Positions 6,369 to 11,352 of a stretch of DNA of 11,352 nt are shown here, one piece after another. The position numbers and the translations under genes are program-made. Source of the stretch: Candidatus Bathyarchaeota archaeon (lineage in GTDB: Archaea; Thermoproteota; CALKCG01; B24; JAGTQN01); NCBI GenBank assembly GCA_018396395.1, contig JAGTQN010000055.1:1-11352 (forward strand). Reading direction: 5' to 3'. A model generated the notes under the pieces. That model was not told the origin of the DNA. It worked only from the letters and a program-made list of their open reading frames with translations, and did not search any database. The stretch's first letter is position 1. Each line of letters starts with the position of its first letter.

Positions 6369-7478
6369 TTATCCCCTCATCTCTTCGCCCCTAAGGAGGA
6401 ATGCCCGTACGTCATATCGTCCGGGGCGCTCGACGGGAAGGTGCCCAGAATCGATCATCAAATCGAGGGGAGAAAGCCTCGTGTGCACAAGGCGACATGA
6501 AGGATCGAGGGGGGAGCCTATGGGCTGAAGTTTCACGCATTCATGCATCCTAGCCGATTCATAGATCGCCATGACTATCTCCACAGCCGCCCGACCATTC
6601 TCAGCCTTCCCCCTATGCTCGACTTTTCCTTCTATCCAGTCTATTAGCTCCCTAGCTTGGGCTATGAAGGGATCTTCCCCCTTCGGCTCTAGGATCTGCC
6701 ATCCAGCAGTTTTGGAGTCTAGGAGGCGAATCATCCTTTCATCGACTTCCATGATTCCATCGGAGCCTAGGAAGATGGCACCCATTCCCTTCAGAGTACT
6801 TGGCCATAAAAGCTCTTGGATGAGGATGGCTACGGTGCCATTCTCGAAGTACATGACCGCCTCGGCGCACTCTTCGATTCTTATCGATCTTTCATGACGA
6901 TCGCTCTTGCGCTGGATGTTTCCCATAACCCACAAGGCCCTTGGATCTCCCAAAATGTAGCGTATGAAGTCTATGGAATGGGTCGCATCGTTAAGAAGTC
7001 CTTGATTCGTCCCGCTGCAGAAAACAAGCCTTGGTTTTCCGATGGCTCCTTGGGCGATGAGCCTTTTGGCCTCGTTGAAGGAGGCGTTGAATCTTCTCTG
7101 ATGCCCTATGGCGAGCTTCACGTTATTCCTCTGGGCAGCGATCATCATTTCATCGCATTCCATCATGTTCGTTGCCATGGGCTTCTCGCATAGAACTGCC
7201 TTTGGCTTTCGGGCACAAGCAGCGATCGTCATCGGGGCATGGAGCTTATGCCATGTACAAACGCTTACAATGTCTGGCTTCTCCTTATCGAGCATCTCCC
7301 TGGCATCCGTATAGCGCCTTTCAATGCCATACCTTTCCCCAAACTCTTGGAGGGCCTCCTGAACGGGATCGGCTATAGCCACGATCTCCACCCTATTCTC
7401 AAGGGCTTTATAACCTCTGGCATGGGCATTTGCGATGCCGCCGCATCCTATGATGGCAACTCGATACTTATCAGCCAT
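6369..7478 (-). CDS. Gfo/Idh/MocA family NAD(P)-dependent oxidoreductase
   Basis: A 369-residue dehydrogenase, numbered from ATG 7478. The N-terminal Rossmann domain opens with YRVAIIGCGGIANAHA (5-20; dinucleotide loop GCGGIA at 11-16). The next hallmark is LCEKPMA (96-102), with the catalytic Lys99 of the E-K-P motif. The C-terminal domain holds DATHSIDFIRYILGDP (164-179), whose His167 and Asp170 lie where the family keeps its substrate-side His. Such enzymes oxidise or reduce sugars, inositols or related polyols; the substrate here is unknown. The frame opens 14 codons earlier (7520), but ATG 7478 has AGAGG about 8 bases upstream, and a minus-strand TATA at 7528-7537 would start the transcript inside the longer version. 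The last 40 residues extend past the usual fold. A regulator gene lies upstream on the same strand. Confidence 0.92.
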   Translation of the reverse strand: MADKYRVAIIGCGGIANAHARGYKALENRVEIVAIADPVQEALQEFGERYGIERRYTDAREMLDKEKPDIVSVCTWHKLHAPMTIAACARKPKAVLCEKPMATNMMECDEMMIAAQRNNVKLAIGHQRRFNASFNEAKRLIAQGAIGKPRLVFCSGTNQGLLNDATHSIDFIRYILGDPRALWVMGNIQRKSDRHERSIRIEECAEAVMYFENGTVAILIQELLWPSTLKGMGAIFLGSDGIMEVDERMIRLLDSKTAGWQILEPKGEDPFIAQARELIDWIEGKVEHRGKAENGRAAVEIVMAIYESARMHECVKLQPIGSPLDPSCRLVHTRLSPLDLMIDSGHLPVERPGRYDVRAFLLRGEEMRG

Positions 7479-7527
7479 AAAGAACGCCTCTTGATGCGAT
7501 TGGCTTCTCATTATAGCCATCCTGTAA

Positions 7528-7537
7528 TTTAATTTTA
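7528..7537 (-). promoter_or_regulatory. TATA-like promoter of the Gfo/Idh/MocA gene
   Basis: On the minus strand TTAAAATTA at 7529-7537 follows AGC, predicting a transcript start near 7507, about 30 bases before the ATG at 7478. This supports the shorter start of that gene. Confidence 0.4.
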
Positions 7538-7581
7538 AGCTAACGAATAATGAAAAACTTTGGAAAGAGAAAATAATGCCT

Positions 7582-7923
7582 TTATCGTGTTTCGAGACTT
7601 GCCGCCTGTTTAAAATATATCTTCCTTCCCTTCCTCTCCCTGGAGAGAAAGCCCATCCTTACAAGCTGATTTAAATAAATCGTTTCGACGCTTCTTGTCC
7701 TTCCCGTCCTTTCGGCTACTTCCTCTGCAGTCGCTTCTCCCAGTTCTCCTAAGGCGAAGAGGGTTCTCCTGAGGCTATCGGGAAGCTCTAGGGCATTCCC
7801 AAAATAGACTTGAAACCTTTGATCCCCGAGTCCGTAATCTCCTATTCTTAGGGCCCTTTCTATCCTATCGAGTCTTCTTTCGATTTCTTTAATCCTCTCG
7901 TGGAGTTCCTCCCTCGAAGTCAT
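7582..7923 (-). CDS. winged-helix transcriptional regulator
   Basis: A 113-residue archaeal regulator. Residues 1-30 form a charged helix with heptad spacing (RIKEIERRLDRIERALRI), likely a dimerising coiled coil. Residues about 50-108 form a winged helix: LRRTLFALGELGEATAEEVAERTGR (helices 1-2), RSVETIYLNQLVRMGFLSRERK (recognition helix), then the wing GRKIYFKQ. No ligand-binding domain is present, so it probably senses through dimerisation or acts constitutively. It lies 104 bases upstream of the Gfo/Idh/MocA start on the same strand and is divergent from the metallo-beta-lactamase gene; either could be its target, as could its own promoter. The target is inference. Confidence 0.8.
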   Translation of the reverse strand: MTSREELHERIKEIERRLDRIERALRIGDYGLGDQRFQVYFGNALELPDSLRRTLFALGELGEATAEEVAERTGRTRSVETIYLNQLVRMGFLSRERKGRKIYFKQAASLETR

Positions 7924-8190
7924 GGATCCTTACTTCCATACAGCCCTTAATCCGATTAGTTCTATTAACTTTTCAACTGTTATATCCTATTTAAGCTTTA
8001 AAATTTTAAGCCCCCTCGCCATCGTAGATTCGCCCTCCTTCATCGCCTATGTTATGCATCGATAATTATGCCCTTTTATTGCTAAGTTTCCTTCCTTCCT
8101 TCGCCCTCCTTTTGGGGTTGTTATGCCCTCGGCTTTTCTCAGAAAGCTTATGAAGACATTGAACAGATTATTGAACTGGGGCGAATTCGG
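7924..8190. promoter_or_regulatory. divergent regulatory region between regulator and hydrolase genes
   Basis: A 267-base gap. It contains an AT-rich near-palindrome, CTTTAAAATTTTAAG (7994-8008), a minus-strand TATA-like CTTAAATAGG near 7988-7997, and AGTT-n5-AACT (minus strand, about 7957-7971), a possible small dyad. On the plus side CCTTTTATTG near 8070-8079 is a weak TATA candidate. A 23-codon frame ends on the hydrolase start codon. No RNA gene recognised. Confidence 0.35.
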
Positions 8191-8194
8191 ATGA
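8123..8194 (+). CDS. possible leader peptide overlapping the hydrolase start (23 residues)
   Basis: A frame from ATG 8123 to TGA 8194, with the stop overlapping the next gene's ATG as ATGA. It would encode a basic, amphipathic peptide (MPSAFLRKLMKTLNRLLNWG). ATGA overlaps usually mean translational coupling, and only a poor site (GGGGTTGTT) precedes it. It may be chance; it is listed because the hydrolase ATG has no clear ribosome binding site or TATA box of its own. Confidence 0.25.
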   Translation: MPSAFLRKLMKTLNRLLNWGEFG

Positions 8195-9072
8195 GAATAG
8201 CTCAGGACATTTATCTAATCAAATGTCCCTTTTCCACCTACTTTACTAGCGTCGTCGCTATACTAGGGGATACTATCGCCATCATAGATGCTGGAATGTC
8301 CTCTTCTCCCAAAGAGGCGATTATACCCTTTCTCAAAGGGCTAGGAAGAGATTCTAAGGAAATATCCCAAATCCTTCTTACCCATGGACACTTCGATCAT
8401 TGTGGAGGTGCGAAGGTGGTCAAGGACCTTTCTGGCGCTGAGGTTCTGGTTCATGAAGCCGATAGAGGTTTCGTAGAAGATCCAGGACTCATGGACCGTG
8501 AGTTACATAGAAGGTTTCCTGATCTATATCCTGAACTCGGTAAGCCTACCTTCGAAGCCATATCCGTGGATAAGGGATTAAAGGAGGGAGATCGTCTAAT
8601 CCTAGGCGGCCATGAGTTCGAAGTCCTGCATACGCCGGGACATTCCCCCGGATCCATCTGCCTTTTGGAACGAAACCTGGGGCTTTGCATAGCCGGTGAC
8701 TCGATACAGGGAAGGGGAGAGAGGCGTCCCCTATTATTCCACAGCGCCTCAGCTTATGCGGACTCCATGAGGAGATTATCGATGGAGAATCCGCATTCCA
8801 TCGTTTTGGGACATCCATTTCCTCCCTTAAAGGAAGCCTTCTTGGAAGGGGAGGCTGCCAAAAGGCATGTAGAGGAAAGCCTCAAGGCCATCGAGGATCT
8901 GAAAGGAAAGGTCCTTGAAGTTTTGAAAGAACATGGAGCCCTAAGCATCCAAGGGATCCAAGGAAGAATTGAGGGAATTCAGGGTATCTCCATTGGATGC
9001 ATACTCGAGGACTTCCTTCGCGAGGGAATTGTCGAGAGGAAGGGACTTCTCTGGTCCCTTAGGACTTCATAG
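8191..9072 (+). CDS. metallo-beta-lactamase-fold hydrolase
   Basis: A 293-residue zinc hydrolase with a complete active site: LLTHGHFDHCGGAKVV, with H65-x-H67-x-D69-H70, then HTPGHSPGSICLLE with His151, AGDSIQGRG with Asp170, and VLGHPFPP with His208. Residues about 225-293 form a C-terminal winged-helix-like region (LEVLKEHGALSIQ, then LEDFLREGIVERKGLLW), the arrangement of LACTB2-type and glyoxalase-II-like members. These cut thioesters or other small substrates, or RNA for LACTB2; which applies cannot be told. A repeated I-Q/E-G pattern sits in the linker (about 252-266). The start is ATG 8191, which overlaps a short upstream frame. It converges on the enolase-superfamily gene. Confidence 0.9.
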   Translation: MRIAQDIYLIKCPFSTYFTSVVAILGDTIAIIDAGMSSSPKEAIIPFLKGLGRDSKEISQILLTHGHFDHCGGAKVVKDLSGAEVLVHEADRGFVEDPGLMDRELHRRFPDLYPELGKPTFEAISVDKGLKEGDRLILGGHEFEVLHTPGHSPGSICLLERNLGLCIAGDSIQGRGERRPLLFHSASAYADSMRRLSMENPHSIVLGHPFPPLKEAFLEGEAAKRHVEESLKAIEDLKGKVLEVLKEHGALSIQGIQGRIEGIQGISIGCILEDFLREGIVERKGLLWSLRTS

Positions 9073-9079
9073 GTTTTTA

Positions 9080-9135
9080 GAAGAAAAAAGAAAAAGCTTT
9101 TGAAAAGAGAAAGAAAAGGGAAAATAAAAAAGAGG
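9080..9135 (-). terminator. poly-pyrimidine terminator after the enolase-superfamily gene
   Basis: The convergent gap is almost pure purine on the plus strand. On the minus strand it therefore reads as repeated oligo-T runs (such as TTTTTTATTTT and CTTTTTCTTTTTTC), the usual archaeal terminator for the leftward gene. Nothing comparable is seen for the rightward gene. Confidence 0.5.
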
Positions 9136-9143
9136 TGGACGGG

Positions 9144-10265
9144 CTAAATCTTAAATTCCTTAGCCCTTCCGTAGCGGGGGCTCCAATACAGGTATTCGCG
9201 TCCTGGCTCAACCTCGGGTAAAGGCTTCTTGGGAGGATGTTTAAGGGCCTCCTGAACATTAAGCTCAACCCCCAAACCTGGCTTGTCAGGCACCTCAATG
9301 TAACCATCCTTCACTTCCAAGGGCGTTACCACGTCCTTCCGCCATGGTACATCATCCGCTATATGCTCTAGGATAAGGAAGTTAGGTATGGATGCCATGA
9401 GATGCACAGCCGCTGCTTCAGCGATAGGACCATTCGATCCATCATGGGGGGCCACTGAGATAAAATGGGCTTCGGCCATGCCACAGATTTTCTTAGCCTG
9501 CATGATGCCTCCGACCCTTGCCATGTCCGGTTGGATGACATCGACGATCTCCCGCTCTATAAGATCCTTAAATCCATATATCGTTGCCCATCGTTCCCCT
9601 GCGGCTATGGGAATGTTCACCTTAGAAGCTACCTCGGAAAGGGCTTTAAGATCCTCCGGAGGTACAGGATCCTCGTAGAATAGAAGGTCGTAGCGCTCAA
9701 GTCTCTTACCGATGTTTATGGCATCTGATGGTGACAGCCATGGGGGACCATGCATATCGATGCAGATATCAACCTCGTCCCCTATGGCATCCCGCATCTC
9801 CTTCACTGCCTTCACGGATCCTAGCCCAGTCTTGATAGCCGTATAGCCCCTTTCCACAAGCTCTAAGGCTCTCTTGGCGTTTCCTGCATGGGAATAAACC
9901 CTGATTTTTCTTCGGAAACATCCTCCAAGGAGTCTGTAAAGGGGAACCTTGAGGGTCTTCCCAAGGATATCCCAACATGCAACTTCAATACCCGTCATGG
10001 CGCCTGCGCCAACAACTCCAGTCATTCCATGACCCATGAAGGCAAGGAACATCTTCTGCCAAAGCCTTTCTATGTCTAAGGGATCCTCCCCTATGAGGAG
10101 GGGCTTCAGATCATGGATCGCCCTTTCTACCACAACAGGCCATCCTGAGGCCTCGCCCAAACCATAGATTCCCTCATCCGTGGAGACCTTTACAAAAAGC
10201 CAATTCCTCGCCCAACTGTGGAGACTTGCATCCACAAGAAAGGTTTCTACGTCCGTGATTCTCAT
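9144..10265 (-). CDS. mandelate racemase/enolase-superfamily sugar-acid dehydratase (galactonate-dehydratase type)
   Basis: A 373-residue member with an N-terminal capping domain (1-115) and a barrel domain. Metal ligands are Asp170, Glu198 (LLFYEDPVPPED) and Glu224 (IAAGERW). Asp170 sits in IDMHG, so the motif is D-x-H with His172, as in galactonate dehydratase and its relatives. The partner dyad region shows IQPDMARVGGI (Asp247) and VAPHDGSNGPIA (His274), followed by ILEHIAD (Glu300). This set predicts dehydration of an acid sugar (such as galactonate or gluconate) to a 2-keto-3-deoxy acid, as in the archaeal Entner-Doudoroff route. Exact sugar not determined. Upstream, AAAGGGGT lies about 7 bases before the ATG. 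The gene starts 21 bases after the pyruvate-kinase-like gene, so they are likely one operon. Confidence 0.9.
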   Translation of the reverse strand: MRITDVETFLVDASLHSWARNWLFVKVSTDEGIYGLGEASGWPVVVERAIHDLKPLLIGEDPLDIERLWQKMFLAFMGHGMTGVVGAGAMTGIEVACWDILGKTLKVPLYRLLGGCFRRKIRVYSHAGNAKRALELVERGYTAIKTGLGSVKAVKEMRDAIGDEVDICIDMHGPPWLSPSDAINIGKRLERYDLLFYEDPVPPEDLKALSEVASKVNIPIAAGERWATIYGFKDLIEREIVDVIQPDMARVGGIMQAKKICGMAEAHFISVAPHDGSNGPIAEAAAVHLMASIPNFLILEHIADDVPWRKDVVTPLEVKDGYIEVPDKPGLGVELNVQEALKHPPKKPLPEVEPGREYLYWSPRYGRAKEFKI

Positions 10266-10286
10266 CCCAATACCCCTTTAAGGCTT

Positions 10287-10853
10287 CTATCTAGGCTTTG
10301 CTATTATCTCTTTTATCTGTAGGTCAAGAAACTTCCTCGGATAGGAAGGCTTCACGACAATGGCCGTATCAGCGCCTTCTCCTGTTCCGGCGATGGATAT
10401 GACCTCCTGATCGATGGGAATGAGACCTGCATCCGCCGCCATGAGGACTACCTCAATGCAGACCTTCATCCCCTGACAGAAACGGTAGAGGGTATGGGCT
10501 ACTATGGCGTTGTAAGCGGTTCCACCGAGCTCTTCAGCCAAAGCGGCGTTAACATCATCTCCAAGGGCATGAATGCCAGTGAAAACCTTCACTCCTTTAG
10601 CCTTGAGAATTTCCCTTTCTTGAGGCTTCATGGTCCAGCCTTCAGCCTCATAGCCTTGGGATATCGTGACAGCCACGATGTTGCAGTCAAGATCCTTGAA
10701 GGCCTCCGCAACCTTTAGACCAGTCCTTCCATGGGTTGTAGCTACGACTATATGCCTAATTCCGAGTTCGGAAGCCCTTCTTTTAGCCGCCTGAATAGTC
10801 GCCTCTGTGTTCTGGGGACCGGGTTCCTCAAAGTATAGAATGCCCTTTTCCAT
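10287..10853 (-). CDS. pyruvate kinase C-terminal (alpha/beta) domain-like protein
   Basis: A 188-residue stand-alone protein resembling the C-terminal domain of pyruvate kinase, as found in many archaea. It opens with ILYFEEPGPQNTEATIQAAKRRASELG (5-31), then HIVVATTHGRTGLKVAEAF (34-52) and NIVAVTISQGYE (58-69). The second half has GTGEGADTAIVVKPSY (155-170). It lacks the catalytic barrel, so it cannot be a pyruvate kinase; its role is unknown. A threonine/glycine-rich loop could bind a phosphorylated ligand, by analogy with the allosteric site of the parent domain. GAGGGAAA just before the ATG is a good ribosome binding site. It is first in a likely operon with the sugar-acid dehydratase, which supports a role in sugar metabolism. 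Confidence 0.88.
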   Translation of the reverse strand: MEKGILYFEEPGPQNTEATIQAAKRRASELGIRHIVVATTHGRTGLKVAEAFKDLDCNIVAVTISQGYEAEGWTMKPQEREILKAKGVKVFTGIHALGDDVNAALAEELGGTAYNAIVAHTLYRFCQGMKVCIEVVLMAADAGLIPIDQEVISIAGTGEGADTAIVVKPSYPRKFLDLQIKEIIAKPR

Positions 10854-10897
10854 TTTCCCTCAATATCCCTCCAAAATCCTCTATTGCATTCATTACT

Positions 10898-10908
10898 CTA
10901 TATATAAG
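10898..10908 (-). promoter_or_regulatory. TATA promoter of the pyruvate-kinase-like/dehydratase operon
   Basis: Minus-strand CTTATATATAG is an excellent archaeal TATA box. It predicts a transcript start near 10877, giving a leader of about 24 bases that contains GGAGGG and GAGGG before the ATG at 10853. Confidence 0.6.
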
Positions 10909-11208
10909 GGAATAGAACCTTCCGAAAATTCCGAGTTCTTTTTGAAGAGAGCTATTATCGTAGGCTCTATGGCACATGAAGGAAGCTGTTGCATAGAAGA
11001 AGCCATATCCTAACAGCATCTGAGCCATCCCTGAAGGCATGAAATTAATTATCGTAAATCTGCAAACATTTGACCCTTGACGGGAGGATTCTACCATCCT
11101 CTCAACGGATAAGTCTATCCTCGAATAGGTTAAAGGTTTTGAGATTAACTATAATTAACGGATCCAAAAAGAATTCCAGTCTTTAGCTAGGTTCTTAAGG
11201 CACTGTTT
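10909..11208. other. intergenic stretch with two small hairpins
   Basis: About 300 bases without a recognisable gene. It holds two neighbouring inverted repeats: GAGGAT (11084-11089) with ATCCTC (11096-11101), and GGATA (11107-11111) with TATCC (11116-11120). These may be part of a small RNA, a processing site, or chance. A minus-strand frame at 10828-11097 spans the TATA box of the downstream operon and is not believed to be a gene. Confidence 0.35.
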
Positions 11209-11216
11209 GTATAAAG
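11209..11216 (+). promoter_or_regulatory. TATA promoter of aIF5B
   Basis: GTATAAAG is centred 27-28 bases before the GTG at 11241, as for other leaderless starts in this window. A GGAGGTGA (11237-11244) overlaps the start codon itself, so it is too close to act as a ribosome binding site for it. Confidence 0.55.
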
Positions 11217-11240
11217 AGTTGTCTCTGGCGCTAGGGGGAG

Positions 11241-11352
11241 GTGAGGAAAATATCCGTTAGGCAGCCCATTGTCGTGGTCCTAGGCCATTGGAGCCTCTAA
11301 GGTCCGGCTAGGTGGACCATGGCAAGACAACGCTGCTAGATAAGATTCGAGG
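11241..11352 (+). CDS. infB: translation initiation factor aIF5B (IF-2 homologue), 5' part, interrupted by 23 extra bases
   Basis: From GTG 11241 the frame reads VRKISVRQPIVVVLGH, the standard start of archaeal aIF5B, the GTPase that joins ribosomal subunits and helps place initiator tRNA. The next expected residues, VDHGKTTLLDKIRG, are encoded exactly, but from 11312 in a different frame. Bases 11289-11311 lie between the two parts and put TAA into the first frame. If the 23 bases are left out, the G1 motif GHVDHGKT is restored. The gene runs off the right edge, so domains beyond the start of the G domain are not seen. GTG is chosen because a TATA box lies 27 bases upstream. As it stands the DNA could not be translated into aIF5B without removal or bypass of the insertion; this essential gene would otherwise be broken. 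Confidence 0.8.
11289..11311 (+). other. 23-base insertion inside the aIF5B G1 motif
   Basis: The boundaries are set by the protein: CAT (His) ends at 11288 and GTG (Val) begins at 11312. The extra bases contain part of a hairpin (GGA, bulged G, CC at 11290-11295 pairing with GG TCC at 11301-11305; loop TCTAA). The local sequence also looks like an imperfect direct repeat of period about 25 (GGTCC-TAGG-TGGA at 11276-11292 and at 11301-11316). Intron, slipped duplication and assembly error all remain possible. Confidence 0.6.

Noticed and set aside
10828..11097. 89-residue minus-strand frame
   Set aside because: It overlaps the start of the pyruvate-kinase-like gene and contains that gene's TATA box and ribosome binding site, which explain the sequence better.
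11289..11311. Intein in aIF5B
   Set aside because: Inteins are known in archaeal IF2/aIF5B at the same P-loop, but 23 bases with a stop and a frame change cannot encode one.
1..11352. tRNA, rRNA, CRISPR arrays, insertion sequences
   Set aside because: No tRNA-like cloverleaf with T-loop signature, no regularly spaced repeats, and no transposase-like protein or terminal inverted repeats were seen on reading.

Overview
The window looks like the chromosome of a thermophilic archaeon, probably of the TACK side of the tree. The evidence is archaeal Pelota and aIF5B genes, an archaeal RimI acetyltransferase, purine-rich coding strands with much AGG and ATA codon use, frequent TTG and GTG starts, and several start codons about 27 bases after a TATA-like box (leaderless mRNAs). 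A species cannot be named from what is visible.

Left part (1-3483), information processing. A gene running off the left edge on the minus strand is followed by a divergent plus-strand protein with a degenerate Mrr/Holliday-junction-nuclease-like fold. That protein converges, with an 11-base overlap, on a SWIM zinc-finger gene downstream of pelA (ribosome rescue). pelA is divergent from rimI. After rimI come a very small putative zinc-binding protein and an AT-rich stretch likely to terminate transcription from both sides.

Middle part (3484-6246). A stand-alone tRNA-binding OB-fold protein and a 37-codon ORF upstream of it read left. A WrbA-type flavodoxin and an acetamidase/formamidase read right. 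Between them is a perfect 11-base inverted repeat that looks like two identical promoters back to back. An orphan 83-residue gene follows, with a very good archaeal promoter and a leaderless TTG start.

Right part (6369-10853), small-molecule metabolism. It holds a Gfo/Idh/MocA dehydrogenase and a winged-helix regulator (minus), a metallo-beta-lactamase-fold hydrolase (plus), and a likely two-gene operon (minus) of a pyruvate-kinase-C-terminal-like protein followed by a galactonate-dehydratase-type enolase-superfamily enzyme. Together these suggest sugar or sugar-acid catabolism, but substrates are inferred from families only.

Right edge (11209-11352). The start of the aIF5B gene has a TATA box 27 bases ahead of a GTG codon. 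The conserved G1 motif GHVDHGKT is split after GH by 23 extra bases that contain a stop codon and shift the frame. The flanking bases encode the expected protein exactly. This is the most unusual point in the window. It may be a minute intron-like insertion, a disrupting duplication, or an assembly error near the sequence edge; the sequence alone cannot decide.
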